Shown here piece after piece: positions 43,501 to 51,648 of a stretch of DNA of 64,000 nucleotides. The position numbers and the translations under genes are program-made. The stretch's first letter is position 1, and each line of letters starts with the position of its first letter. Below the pieces are notes generated by a model. It worked only from the letters and a program-made list of their open reading frames with translations, made no database searches and was not told the origin of the DNA. The stretch comes from Undibacter mobilis (GTDB taxonomy: Bacteria; Pseudomonadota; Alphaproteobacteria; Rhizobiales; Xanthobacteraceae), in NCBI RefSeq assembly GCF_003367195.1, contig NZ_QRGO01000001.1, forward strand, positions 1,908,501-1,972,500, given 5' to 3'.

Positions 43501-43645
43501 GATCGCCGTCATTGGTGGGTTGGCGAGTTCAACGCTGCTAAGCCTGATCTACGTGCCTGCCGTTTTCACGGTCATGGACGACCTGGAGCGATGGATTCGT
43601 GGCGCAGTCGCACGCCGTCACGGCCGTTGGACGAACCGCGCATAG
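40553..43645 (+). CDS. RND efflux pump inner-membrane transporter (HAE1 type)
   Basis: Proton-driven exporter of 1030 residues, normal for AcrB-like pumps. The N-terminal membrane helix is followed by the porter motif MPDIAIPTVTVSVAWTGAAP and VETQIARPVEDSVAG. The proton-relay Asp pair and the following GluAsn motif are in VGVLVDDAIVEIENIVRH. The second half has SLPVLIGILMLMGIAAKNSI and the corresponding helices. Substrates may be toxic aromatics handled by the neighbouring catabolic genes, but this is not shown. Confidence 0.94.
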   Translation: MNRISSWAIRNPVAISILFLLLALSGLVAFTKLRLNSMPDIAIPTVTVSVAWTGAAPTEVETQIARPVEDSVAGLGGVDRVRSTVNEGVSLSTVEFAIGTDIDRATNDVRNAVMSIRSKLPQDALDPVIQRVESSGQPILTFVVDASSMAADDLSWFVDNDIARAVLEVPGASRISRSGGVDAEIKVKLDPDRLMSLGLTAAEVSDQIKARIVNLTGGRATLGSAEQTVRAVGSAPNLDHLSDTRLAFSDGRSVRLAELGVVERSWAEPRQRARYNEREVVGFSVFRAVESGEFAVTRDVRKRIVEFAAAHPGIRIVEVTSSTNAVVEGYYAAIEALLLGGLLAIGVVWMFLRDIRATLISSLALPLSLIPTFGIMYLFNQSLNNISQLGIALVVGVLVDDAIVEIENIVRHVRQSGKSVYEAAIDAADEIGLAVVATTFSIIAVFLPVALMPGIPGQFFKAFSIAVCCAVFFSLVVARLLTPLMAAYLLKPSDRERREATWLRYYTVVLGWTLRHRWITIVSGVVFFFASLSLATLLPTDFMPTSDRGRTLLNVELAPGSTLQETDSAVRRVVSVLRARPEVQSVYAAIGTPVSILSGPGDVSMSAGEVRKASITVNLVPRSQRSLSQQAFEAAVAPELSRTRGARISLGDDGSSGAKIEISLLSDDPVELSNAARRLVQDMRTVSGFNRARATSDLAGPEIRIVPKPDKAAILGVSTASLARTVNIATAGDVDHNLAKFSLGVRQVPIRVLLNDEARNDLSRLSLLQVPGFEQPHSLASVADIVFGSGPIQIDRIDRTRSQTVEAELAGLTVGEAEALVAELPAMKQLPASVMRKSGGDSERMEELFAGFTLAIGSGIVLLFVVLALLFNGFVQPVTILTALPLSLGGAVCFLLVTGTALSLPVLIGILMLMGIAAKNSILLVEYAIVAQRNGGLDRATALFDAARKRARPIVMTTVAMAAGMLPIALGIGADAERRAPMAIAVIGGLASSTLLSLIYVPAVFTVMDDLERWIRGAVARRHGRWTNRA

Positions 43646-43669
43646 AGATCCGGTTCCAAATCGCTGCAT

Positions 43670-44962
43670 CTACCGGGCGGATTGGACGTCGATCATGACT
43701 CGACAATCACGTATGGATGCGGCGTGTCGGCTAGGTCTGCATCTCTGGCAGATCGACCCTGCGTCGCATCGAAGCGATTTTACTGGTGAGTGATCCACCA
43801 TACGGCTGTTTGTTGAAACGCTCGCGGGCGATCCAAGTATTCGGACCGCCTGCGCGAGCAAAATCGCGAAGACTGGTCCCAATACCAAGGGGGCGAATGC
43901 AACGCCGGTCAGGCTGGCAAGGCTCGCGCCAAAGAGTGGCAATAAGAGTACGCCGGCAATGGCCATCGAAGTGAATTTCGGCTGCTCGACTGGGGCTTCA
44001 TGGATCCACGCAGCGACAAAGGCGCCCACAACCAGATCGTAGTCCTGCAGATAGGGTGTTGCTAAGCAAGTGCCGATAACCAGCACGGCATATTTGAGAG
44101 AAGCGGGGCAGTCGCGCCGGCGCCACAGCAAGGCGACGATCACAGCAACTGTCAGTGCCGACACGATCTGCATGGCATATGCTTCGGAAACGCCGGCGCC
44201 CAGGCGCCGTGCGGCGACGAAGACCGACATCATGCGGTGCCAAACGCCGGTGCCGTCCTCAAGAACGAGCTGGCGCAGCACTGCGGTATTCGCCAGGTAG
44301 TCGGCCCACAGATCCATGCCGAACCACCACATGCTGGTCACGGCAAGAACTGCGACCGTCGCCCCAGCCGTTGCAATCGTTCGCCAGTACCGGCCAGCGA
44401 CAAGTGCAATCGGCAACAGGACGCCCAGTTGCGGTTTGCAGGCTAGAGCTCCGAACAGGACGCCGGCCAGCAAAGGCCTGCGCTCCATGAGCGTCAGGCC
44501 GCCACCCAGCAATGCGGCGGTAAAGGTCCCATTCTGACCGCCTACCGCATTGACGAAAACTGCGGGCGTCGCCAGGGCCAGCCACAGCCCGTATTTTGGC
44601 GACGCCACGCGCAGCGCCGCGTAGAACGCGCCCCATCCCGACGCGAGCCATACGAAAAGACCCGGCATATAGGGGATGAGAGCAAGCGGCGCCGTGAGGA
44701 CGAGCAGGATCGGCGGATAGCTGTAGTGATAGAAATCGATCGGCGCGCCCGCGACGCCGACCTCAAAAGCATGAAATGCGTTCCAATCGTAGATCTCGGC
44801 GGCTCGGCCGTTGAAGGCGAGCCATGCAGCCGACCAGTAATTGATGAAGTCGTCGCCGAAGGGCCGGCCGTCACGCAGACGCAATACCAGCAGATCGATC
44901 ACGTAGACGACCGGCGCAATCACCAACCAGCAGACTGCGATCGCGCGCAATCGAGACGACAT
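43670..44962 (-). CDS. GT87/DUF2029-type membrane glycosyltransferase-like protein
   Basis: Polytopic membrane protein of 430 residues with about nine to ten hydrophobic segments. FGDDFINYWSAAWLAFNGRA, then YDWNAFHAFE, and the loop YHYSYPPILLVLTAPLALIP, plus GALACKPQLGVLLPIALVAG, are typical for the GT87 (mannosyltransferase-like, DUF2029) family, which uses polyprenyl-phosphate sugars. The C-terminal 45 residues after the last membrane segment are polar and rich in Cys and Arg, unlike the family, so the reading frame may run past the original end. Convergent with the RND gene. Confidence 0.78.
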   Translation of the reverse strand: MSSRLRAIAVCWLVIAPVVYVIDLLVLRLRDGRPFGDDFINYWSAAWLAFNGRAAEIYDWNAFHAFEVGVAGAPIDFYHYSYPPILLVLTAPLALIPYMPGLFVWLASGWGAFYAALRVASPKYGLWLALATPAVFVNAVGGQNGTFTAALLGGGLTLMERRPLLAGVLFGALACKPQLGVLLPIALVAGRYWRTIATAGATVAVLAVTSMWWFGMDLWADYLANTAVLRQLVLEDGTGVWHRMMSVFVAARRLGAGVSEAYAMQIVSALTVAVIVALLWRRRDCPASLKYAVLVIGTCLATPYLQDYDLVVGAFVAAWIHEAPVEQPKFTSMAIAGVLLLPLFGASLASLTGVAFAPLVLGPVFAILLAQAVRILGSPASVSTNSRMVDHSPVKSLRCDAGSICQRCRPSRHAASIRDCRVMIDVQSAR

Positions 44963-44985
44963 GTCTCACCCACCAGAATAATCGT

Positions 44986-45009
44986 GGCCTTGCCCCTTCG
45001 TGCAAGGCC
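44986..45009. repeat. Perfect inverted repeat upstream of the GT87-type gene
   Basis: GGCCTTGC (44986-44993) and GCAAGGCC (45002-45009), 8 bases each with an 8-base spacer. It lies 24 bases before the GT87 gene start in its leader, after the end of the oxidase gene. It could be a leader hairpin or terminator part; no T tract follows on either strand. Confidence 0.35.
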
Positions 45010-45114
45010 GACCGAAACCAGAGGATGTACTTGTGCCAGATACGACCTACGATAATGTGACTATTCTGGGTTGTATTTTAGTTTAGGTTCCATTTAACGG
45101 GTCGCGGCTGCAAT

Positions 45115-45134
45115 TTGAACGTGTTGACGTTCAA
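45115..45134. repeat. Inverted repeat over the stop codon of the DadA-like gene
   Basis: TTGAACGT-N4-ACGTTCAA, a perfect 8-base stem with a 4-base loop. It covers the stop codon of the minus-strand oxidase gene (45131-45133). No T run follows, so it is at most a weak terminator or an mRNA end-protecting hairpin. Confidence 0.35.
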
Positions 45135-46420
45135 CCGAAGCGACGGGCCACAAATGCAGTGGCGTCACAGGCAGGCTGCCGGCCGGCGATCAGTGCCGCG
45201 ACCAGTCTGCCCGTCGCCGGTGCCTGGATCATGCCGACATGGCCATGGCCGAATGCATGGAAGATGTCGGGCGAGCGGGAAGCGGGGCCGATGCAGGGCA
45301 GGCCGTCCGGCGTCGAGGGACGATGACCCATCCAGTAGTTTTGTGAGCCGACGTCTTCTTCAACGGCGTCGGCTTTGGCGGCGAGCGCAGGAAACATGCG
45401 GCGTCCGTAATTGAGCAGGATGAGGGCGCGCCGCCAGTTCGGTGCTGCCGAGACCGAGGCAAGCTCGACCTGTCCGGCCAGGCGCAGACCTTGCGGTGTC
45501 ATGACCACGCCCATCTTACCATCCGATGGCATTAGTCCGGCAGGAAGGTCGAAGCCCGGGTTGGGGATGACGACGTGATAACCGCGTTCCGAAATCAGCG
45601 GCACCTTGTCGCCGGCTTGGCGCGCGAGGTCGCGCGAACCGACGCCGGCGGCGATCACAGCGCGGTCGCAAGGAATGGCGCCAGCGTCGGTCATAACGGC
45701 GGTGAGCCGGTTGCCGTTAAAGCTGAAGCCGGTGGCGCGCGCCGTTTTATGCGTCGCACCACGGCGGATTGCGAGTTGATAGAGCGCGTTGCAATAGGCG
45801 CCAGGATCGACGACCTGCCCCCCATCCTCCATCTGCATGCCGAGGCTGTAGGCCGTGCTGAGTTCGGGCACGCGTTTGTGCAACTCTGCGGTCTCGATTT
45901 TGCGGAAGCGAATGCCGAGGTTCTGGCGCAATTGCCAACTCTGCCGTTCGGCATCGATGGCGGCCTGATCGGGATAGACGAACATCAGGCCGTTGCAGCG
46001 GATGAGGTCCGGGCGGCCGGCTTCGGTGGCGAGTGCGGCGTGATCCTGCGCGGTGTTCCGGTTCAATTCGTAACGCCGTGTGGCGCAGATTTCGACTTGT
46101 TGCCAGGTGCGGCCGGCCAGCACGAAACGCATGAGCCAGCCGGCGAGCGCGGGCAGGTAGCGCCAGCGGATGATGAAAGGGCCATCGGGATCGAGCAGGA
46201 AACCGGGCACCTGCTTCCACAGCCCGGGCGTCGACATCGGCAGGACAGAGCCGGGGTTGAGCCAGGTGCCGTTGCCGTAGGACGCGGCCTGGCGGACGCC
46301 TGGTTCATCGGGGTCGACAATGATGACGGCGTGGCCATCACGTTGCAATTCGAGCGCAGTGCAGAGGCCGACAATGCCGGCGCCGAGCACCGCAATGGTC
46401 AGCTTGTTGTCGCCGCTCAC
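45131..46420 (-). CDS. FAD-dependent oxidoreductase, DadA-like, coupled to folD
   Basis: DAO-family flavoenzyme of 429 residues. The FAD motif is AVLGAGIVGLCTALELQ with VIIVDPDEPG after it, and the C-terminal contact is HAFGHGHVGMIQAPATG. It starts in a 4-base overlap with the folD stop (ATGA), so the two are translated together. DAO-type oxidases that demethylate N-methyl amino acids release formaldehyde or load it on tetrahydrofolate. The pairing with FolD suggests that this enzyme is such a demethylase rather than a simple D-amino-acid dehydrogenase; this is inference from gene order. Confidence 0.85.
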   Translation of the reverse strand: MSGDNKLTIAVLGAGIVGLCTALELQRDGHAVIIVDPDEPGVRQAASYGNGTWLNPGSVLPMSTPGLWKQVPGFLLDPDGPFIIRWRYLPALAGWLMRFVLAGRTWQQVEICATRRYELNRNTAQDHAALATEAGRPDLIRCNGLMFVYPDQAAIDAERQSWQLRQNLGIRFRKIETAELHKRVPELSTAYSLGMQMEDGGQVVDPGAYCNALYQLAIRRGATHKTARATGFSFNGNRLTAVMTDAGAIPCDRAVIAAGVGSRDLARQAGDKVPLISERGYHVVIPNPGFDLPAGLMPSDGKMGVVMTPQGLRLAGQVELASVSAAPNWRRALILLNYGRRMFPALAAKADAVEEDVGSQNYWMGHRPSTPDGLPCIGPASRSPDIFHAFGHGHVGMIQAPATGRLVAALIAGRQPACDATAFVARRFG

Positions 46421-47289
46421 GACCGTTCCGGTTCTGCCAGCGACATCCGCCGCTCGGCCGAGGCGATGGTGTTGGCCAGCAGCATGGTGATGGTCATCGG
46501 CCCGACGCCGCCGGGCACCGGCGTAATGAGCGAGGCCTTCTGCGACACACCCGCGAAATCGACATCACCAACGAGACGACCGTCGGGCAGACGATTGATG
46601 CCGACGTCGATGACGACGGCGCCGGTCTTCACCATTTGCGGCACGATCAGGTTCGGTTTGCCGGCGGCGACAACCAGGATGTCGGCGAGGATGGTGAACT
46701 GGGCGAGGTCGCGCGTCTTGGCGTGACAGATGCACACCGTTGCCTCGCGCTGCATCAACATCAACGCCATCGGCTTGCCGACGATGTTGCTGGCGCCGAC
46801 CACGACGACATTCTTGCCTTCGATCTCGACGCCTTCGTGCTCAAGCAGCTTGACCACGCCATAGGGCGTGCAGGGCGGAAACACCGTGCTGCCGACGACC
46901 AAGCCGCCGACATTGTAAAGATGAAAGCCGTCCACGTCCTTCTCGGCAGAGATGGCCTCGAGGATATCAGGCACCGAGAAATGCTTCGGCAGCGGCAATT
47001 GAACAAGAATGCCGTGAACAGTCGGATCGGCGTTCAGCGAGCGGATGCAAGCCAGCACCTCGGCTGGATCGGCATCGGAGGGAAAATCGAAGCGCGACGA
47101 ATGGATGCCAACCTCGTGGCAAGCACGGATCTTGTTGCGGACGTAAACGGCGGATGCCGGATCGTTGCCGACCATGATGACGGCGAGCCCCGGGACGCAG
47201 CCGGCTGTGGCGAGGCGGCCGGTGCGTTCTTTCAGCTCGGTGCGAATCTTGGCGGCGACGGCGATACCGTCGACGAGTCTGGCGGTCAT
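46417..47289 (-). CDS. folD: Bifunctional methylenetetrahydrofolate dehydrogenase/cyclohydrolase FolD
   Basis: FolD of 290 residues, which interconverts 5,10-methylene-, 5,10-methenyl- and 10-formyl-tetrahydrofolate. The catalytic Lys is in SAVYVRNKIRACHEVG, then GILVQLPLPKH, the NADP region VVVVGASNIVGKPMALMLM and the closing PVPGGVGPMTITMLLANT. The start at 47289 (MTARLVDG) is the family start; the frame is open far upstream without family likeness. Placed before and coupled to a DadA-like oxidase, it may be a second, catabolic copy serving one-carbon release. The 213-base gap to the divergent DHOD-like gene holds no clear operator. Confidence 0.93.
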   Translation of the reverse strand: MTARLVDGIAVAAKIRTELKERTGRLATAGCVPGLAVIMVGNDPASAVYVRNKIRACHEVGIHSSRFDFPSDADPAEVLACIRSLNADPTVHGILVQLPLPKHFSVPDILEAISAEKDVDGFHLYNVGGLVVGSTVFPPCTPYGVVKLLEHEGVEIEGKNVVVVGASNIVGKPMALMLMQREATVCICHAKTRDLAQFTILADILVVAAGKPNLIVPQMVKTGAVVIDVGINRLPDGRLVGDVDFAGVSQKASLITPVPGGVGPMTITMLLANTIASAERRMSLAEPERS

Positions 47290-47502
47290 TTTCGGCAGGC
47301 CCTTCGGTTGGCGGCTGCTTTCGCTATCGCGCGCCGCGGCCGAACTCAAGCGACTTCGGCGCGGAGCAGGCCGGACAGGTAAGATGGGCCGTGGTGGGCC
47401 GGCCGGGATCAGCCATGAGCGCCGCGCGGGTATCGGTGGCCCACCAGATCGTTTAAGACGCGCGCCTCGCGAAGGCACGATGACAGACCACAGGAGAGAT
47501 GC

Positions 47503-48552
47503 ATGACCCGTCTGGGCGTGACGGTTGGCAGGACCGCGCTGAAGAACCCGGTGATCGCCGGTTCGGCCGAACACATGATCGAGGCCGATGGGGTTCGCCG
47601 CGCCTTGCGCGCCGGCGTCGGCGCCGTAGTCGTCAAATCCATCAACGAAATGGAGCGCGGCAAGGATCAGTTGCAGCGCGCCGAGTACATGCTGCTCGAC
47701 GACGCCTGGCGGGAAGTTCCATGGACGCCGCAGGCGCCGCAGACGGCGTTCATCGCCTGTCGGTCAGGTCTGACGCCGCAGAGTTTCGAAGCCTGGCTCG
47801 AACAGACGGCCATGCTCGATCGCGAAGCCAAAGCGTTGGACGCCTACGCGATCGCTAGTCTGATCGTCGCCGACCTCGAGCGGACGGTTGCTATGGCCAA
47901 GCAGATCGAGCAGGCGGGCCTGCGCATGCTCGAGCTGAATATCGGCACACCCTACGCGAGCCAGGCCAAGGGCGTGGTTGCGACCGAGCTCGACCCGGCG
48001 CGGGTGACGATGATCGTTTCGGCCGTGCGAAACGCGGTCGGGATTCCGCTGTGGGTGAAGATCACCGGCCAGAGCGAACGGGTGCCCGACCTCGCCGCCG
48101 CTGCTTTCGCTGCTGGCGGCGAAGCCGTGGTGATGGCCGGCCGGCTCCTCGGTTTCATTCCCGATGTCGAGACCATGCAACCTTTCCTCGGCACCACGCT
48201 CGGTGTCGGCGGATACTGGAATCTGCCGCTGACCTGTCACTGGCTTTCGGTGTCGCGTCAGCAGCTTGGCGCCGGCAAGCCGCTGATCGGCACCAATGGC
48301 GCCCGCAATGGGCTTGACGTCGCGCGCATGATGCTCGCCGGTGCGAGCGCGGTGGAGATGTCGTCCGAAGTGATGCTGCGCGGCACGGCGGTTCTGTCGA
48401 ACGCCGTGGACGAGTTCCGTGCCTATCTGCAGCGAAAGAACGTGGCCGCCGCCGCGCTGATCGGCATGGCCGCCGATCAGCGCAAGACTTTTGCCGATAT
48501 GCCCTTGCGCACGAACAACTGGAGAAAATATGTTGCGGACTTAGAAAAGTAA
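47503..48552 (+). CDS. Dihydroorotate dehydrogenase-family FMN protein
   Basis: FMN TIM-barrel protein of 349 residues in the DHOD/dihydropyrimidine dehydrogenase (PreA) superfamily. LGVTVGRTALKNPVIAGSAE is the family start, LELNIGTPYA and LWVKITGQ hold FMN contacts, and GTNGARNGLDVARMMLAGAS gives the phosphate loop. It lacks ferredoxin-like FeS motifs. The Bug-type binding-protein gene begins 12 bases after it, so it probably acts in a catabolic route for an imported acid or heterocycle and not in pyrimidine synthesis. Confidence 0.8.
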   Translation: MTRLGVTVGRTALKNPVIAGSAEHMIEADGVRRALRAGVGAVVVKSINEMERGKDQLQRAEYMLLDDAWREVPWTPQAPQTAFIACRSGLTPQSFEAWLEQTAMLDREAKALDAYAIASLIVADLERTVAMAKQIEQAGLRMLELNIGTPYASQAKGVVATELDPARVTMIVSAVRNAVGIPLWVKITGQSERVPDLAAAAFAAGGEAVVMAGRLLGFIPDVETMQPFLGTTLGVGGYWNLPLTCHWLSVSRQQLGAGKPLIGTNGARNGLDVARMMLAGASAVEMSSEVMLRGTAVLSNAVDEFRAYLQRKNVAAAALIGMAADQRKTFADMPLRTNNWRKYVADLEK

Positions 48553-48564
48553 GGGAGCGAAGCG

Positions 48565-49545
48565 ATGCACATCATCAATCGCCGTTTGGCGGCACTGACT
48601 TTGATCGGCGCAGCGTGTGGATTGACGCAGATTACGCCGGCTTTTGCGGACAATTGGCCCTCGCGGCCGATTACCATGGTCGTGCCGTTTACCGCAGGCA
48701 CCACATCGGATGTGATCGCCCGCAGCCTGGCGCAGGAACTGCACCAGAAGCTCGGCCAGCCTTTCATCGTTGAGAACAAAGGCGGCGCCGGCGGCAACAT
48801 CGGCGCGATGGTCGTCGCCCGCGCGAATGCCGATGGCTACACCATCCTGTTCGCGACGACGGGACAGGCCGCAACCAACCAACTGATGTACAAGAAGATG
48901 GAGTTCGATCCGCAGCGCGATTTCGCGCCGGTCGTGCTCGTCGCCAAGGCTCCGGTGATCATTACCGCGCGGCCCGATGCGCCTTATTCCTCGCTCAAGG
49001 ACTTCATCGCTTTTGCCAAGGCCAATCCCGGCAAGGCGACCGGCGGCTTTCCGGGCAATGGCACGCTCGGCCACATCACTGGGGAGCTGCTGGCGCGCAG
49101 TGCCGGCGTCGATTTCGCCAAATCGCAGTACCGCGGCAGCGCGCAGATCCTGACCGACCTGATCGGCAATCACATCGATGTCGGTATGGATTCGCTTGCC
49201 GGCTATGTGCCGTCGGTGCGCGAAGGCAAGATCAAGGCGCTGGCGATCGCTTCGTCGCAGCGCTGGTCGAGACTGCCTGACGTGCCGACGGTTGCGGAAT
49301 CGTTGCCGGGCTTCGAAGCCGGTGTCTGGTACGCGGTTCTGGTGCCAGCCAAGACGCCGGACGATGTGATCGCCAAGATCAACGCCGCTACCAATGCCTG
49401 GCTAAAGGAGCCGAAGACGCAGGAATTCCTCGCCAATCTCGGCATTCAGCCGGCTGGCGGCACGCCCGCCGAACTCAGGGCCTTCACGCAGTCTGAGATC
49501 GACAAATGGGGCCCGATCATCAAGGACGCGAAGATCGAGTTTTGA
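48565..49545 (+). CDS. Bug/TctC-type tripartite tricarboxylate receptor
   Basis: Periplasmic binding protein of 326 residues, with a Sec signal ending near TPAFA. DNWPSRPITMVVPFTAGTTSD, then VENKGGAGGNIGA, and the later VDFAKSQYRGSAQ are family motifs for carboxylate binding. No TctA/TctB membrane genes are near, so it is an orphan receptor, as is common in bacteria with many Bug proteins. RBS AAGGGAG precedes it. A strong terminator follows. Confidence 0.9.
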   Translation: MHIINRRLAALTLIGAACGLTQITPAFADNWPSRPITMVVPFTAGTTSDVIARSLAQELHQKLGQPFIVENKGGAGGNIGAMVVARANADGYTILFATTGQAATNQLMYKKMEFDPQRDFAPVVLVAKAPVIITARPDAPYSSLKDFIAFAKANPGKATGGFPGNGTLGHITGELLARSAGVDFAKSQYRGSAQILTDLIGNHIDVGMDSLAGYVPSVREGKIKALAIASSQRWSRLPDVPTVAESLPGFEAGVWYAVLVPAKTPDDVIAKINAATNAWLKEPKTQEFLANLGIQPAGGTPAELRAFTQSEIDKWGPIIKDAKIEF

Positions 49546-49566
49546 GGCGCAATGTTCGCCTGAAGC

Positions 49567-49598
49567 AAAGCCCGGGAGGCGAGAGCCTTCCGGGCTTT
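49567..49598. terminator. Rho-independent terminator between Bug and IclR genes
   Basis: AAAGCCCGG (49567-49575) pairs with CCGGGCTTT (49590-49598); the inner AGGC-GAGA-GCCT extends this, with one G-T pair, to a 14-base stem with a GAGA tetraloop. TTTTTG closes the plus-strand side. It separates two convergent genes and serves the plus-strand transcript best. Confidence 0.85.
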
Positions 49599-49612
49599 TT
49601 GATTTTAGTTGG

Positions 49613-50443
49613 CTACGCGCGCCGGCGCGGGCGAACCGGACGCACGCCGCGACCGGCGGCCGCAACCTGCTCGGTGCCAAGACCATGCCCGAGCTTGCGG
49701 GAAATCTGCCGCGCCGTTTCGGTCAGCAGCGCGACGTCATGCGCGCGCGCTTTCTCCGGCAGGCCGTGGATAGAGCCAACGATCGCAATGGCGGCGATGC
49801 AGGCATCTTGGGCGTTGAAGATCGGTGCGGCTACGGCGTTGAGGCCGAGCGCAACTTCCTCTGGCGACGAAGCGAAGCCAAGCCGCGCCACCTCCAGTAA
49901 CTCTTGTTCGAGCTTGCGTGGCGATATGATGGTTTTCTCGGTGAAACGCTGCAGCGGCCGCGCCAGCACGCGCTCGCGGAACGGCTGCGGCGCAAAGGCC
50001 AGCATCACCTTGCCTTGCGCCGAGGCATGAAACGTCAATTCACTGCCCGAGCGCACACCGATCTCGACCGGTGATGAACCGGCGAGTTTGTGCAGCACCA
50101 GTGCGCCGCGCGGCGTCATTTCCGACAGAACGATGGGTTGATCGAGGGCATCGCGGAGCTGCCGCATCGGGCCCTCGGCGACATGCACAAGATCGTCGTC
50201 CGGCGCATGCCGCGCTAGCAGCCGACTCTTGGGCCCGATCATGTAACGCGATGTCGACGGGTTCTGCGCCAGATAGCCGCGCTCGACCAAAGTTTGGAGA
50301 TGCCGGTGTACCGATCCCTTGGTCACGTTCAGGCGCTCGGCGATCTGTGTCACGCCAAGTTCACCGTCGGCAAAAGCGACGGCTTCCAAAACATCAATGG
50401 CCAATTGGACGGAACGGACGCCGCCGAATTCAGGTTCGCTCAT
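49613..50443 (-). CDS. IclR-family transcriptional regulator
   Basis: Regulator of 276 residues: winged helix at about 8-70 (VRSVQLAIDVLEAVAF, LGVTQIAERLNVTKGSVHRH) and the IclR ligand domain after it (GARVLVLHK-type segment near residue 110, LTFHASAQGKVMLAFAP, then GFASSPEEVALGLNAVAAPI). It is divergent from the DUF6282-cupin-aldolase-Liv operon and likely controls it in response to a small organic acid. Confidence 0.9.
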   Translation of the reverse strand: MSEPEFGGVRSVQLAIDVLEAVAFADGELGVTQIAERLNVTKGSVHRHLQTLVERGYLAQNPSTSRYMIGPKSRLLARHAPDDDLVHVAEGPMRQLRDALDQPIVLSEMTPRGALVLHKLAGSSPVEIGVRSGSELTFHASAQGKVMLAFAPQPFRERVLARPLQRFTEKTIISPRKLEQELLEVARLGFASSPEEVALGLNAVAAPIFNAQDACIAAIAIVGSIHGLPEKARAHDVALLTETARQISRKLGHGLGTEQVAAAGRGVRPVRPRRRA

Positions 50444-50555
50444 GGGCGATGATTATCACGGTTCGCGACTACAAAACAACGTTCCGAAATGCTGAATCGC
50501 AAACTGCTTATGTTGCGCTGCAAACGAGTAACCGCAGGACACGATGTCGTTTCGT

Positions 50556-50585
50556 TTGACATCCCGTTACGCCGTCCGGTACCTT
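50556..50585 (+). promoter_or_regulatory. Possible promoter of the DUF6282 operon
   Basis: A perfect -35 box TTGACA (50556-50561) has a weak -10 candidate TACCTT (50580-50585) 18 bases further on. It lies in the 214-base gap to the divergent IclR gene. A downstream near-palindrome GAAAC-N3-GTTCC (about 50599-50611) could be an IclR contact but is short. The position argues for the DUF6282 start at 50658 over an ATG at 50544. Confidence 0.35.
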
Positions 50586-50657
50586 GCATTGAAACAGTGT
50601 TCCGCTCTCGCGAACAAGAACGGAAACGGCTCGCGACATCAGGCGTTTGGTGAGGAA

Positions 50658-51596
50658 ATGTCAGGACAAGGCAATACAGAGCAGCGCATCGATGCACTGC
50701 TGAAGGGTGCAATCGACCCGCATGTGCACACCGGGCCATCGATTGCGCCGCGCGCTCTCGATCATGTTGAAATGCTGCAACAGGCGTCGCGGGCCGGCTA
50801 TGCCGCCGTGGTGACGAAGGATCACGACTACAGCAGCGTCATGACCGCAGCCTTGATCCGCAAGCATTTCCCCGATCTCAAGACCAAGATCTACCCGAGC
50901 ATCGTGCTCAACAATGTGGTCGGCGGCCTTAACCCTTATGCTGTCGAGCACACTGCCGCGCTGGGCGGCAAGATCGTGTGGATGCCCACGCTGGCTGCGG
51001 AAAATCACCTGCGTTGGCAGGCGCAGGCGCAGTGGACGCATCCGGCTTCGACCGATCGCATGCGCCCTGTAACACCGGTCAAGGTGCTCGAGGACGACAA
51101 GAAGACCTTGCGTGACGACGCCAAGGAAATCCTCGATATTGTCGCTGCCAGCGACATGGTGCTTGCGAGCGGCCACCTTCATGTCAGCGAGACCTGGGTC
51201 GTGTTCGAAGAGGCCAAGCGCCGTGGCGTCAAGCGTCTCGTCTTCACCCATCCGGAAGACATCGTTGATGCCTCTCTTAACGATGTGAAGGGCATTGCCG
51301 CGATGGGCGCTTTCGTCGAGCACTCGCTCTGCATGTTCCTCGACGGCTGCAAGTTTAAGAGCCGCGAAGCAGAAGATCTGCGCAATCAGATCGAAGCTGG
51401 CGGCGTTGGCCAGACAATCCTCGCCTCCGATCTCGGACAGGTTGGCACCTTCGATCCGATCGACGGCATGCGCCGTGGCATCAAGATGTGCATGGACCTC
51501 GGCTTCAGCGACGACGACATCCGCCAGATGGTATCCACCAACACCGCACGTGCGCTCGGCATCGAGGCCGATGTCGAGGCTGTCCGCAAGGCATAG
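50658..51596 (+). CDS. DUF6282-family, amidohydrolase-like protein (first copy)
   Basis: Predicted metal-dependent TIM-barrel hydrolase of 312 residues, of unknown function. Conserved polar motifs are in the order of an amidohydrolase: DPHVHTGPS (H22, H24), TKDHDYS (K54-H56), AAENHLRW (H117), SGHLHVSE (H173), FTHPED (H198), EHSLCMF (H222) and SDLGQVG (D258). The same motifs recur in the protein at 59438. The start at 50658 fits the promoter and the second copy's N terminus, although its ribosome site GAGGA is close to the ATG. It heads an operon with a cupin and an aldolase; ring or amide hydrolysis is possible but not shown. Confidence 0.75.
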   Translation: MSGQGNTEQRIDALLKGAIDPHVHTGPSIAPRALDHVEMLQQASRAGYAAVVTKDHDYSSVMTAALIRKHFPDLKTKIYPSIVLNNVVGGLNPYAVEHTAALGGKIVWMPTLAAENHLRWQAQAQWTHPASTDRMRPVTPVKVLEDDKKTLRDDAKEILDIVAASDMVLASGHLHVSETWVVFEEAKRRGVKRLVFTHPEDIVDASLNDVKGIAAMGAFVEHSLCMFLDGCKFKSREAEDLRNQIEAGGVGQTILASDLGQVGTFDPIDGMRRGIKMCMDLGFSDDDIRQMVSTNTARALGIEADVEAVRKA

Positions 51597-51648
51597 AAAC
51601 GACGGCGGTTCCGCCGCTGCCGACTGAAAAAAGTCAGGGAGTTCGACG

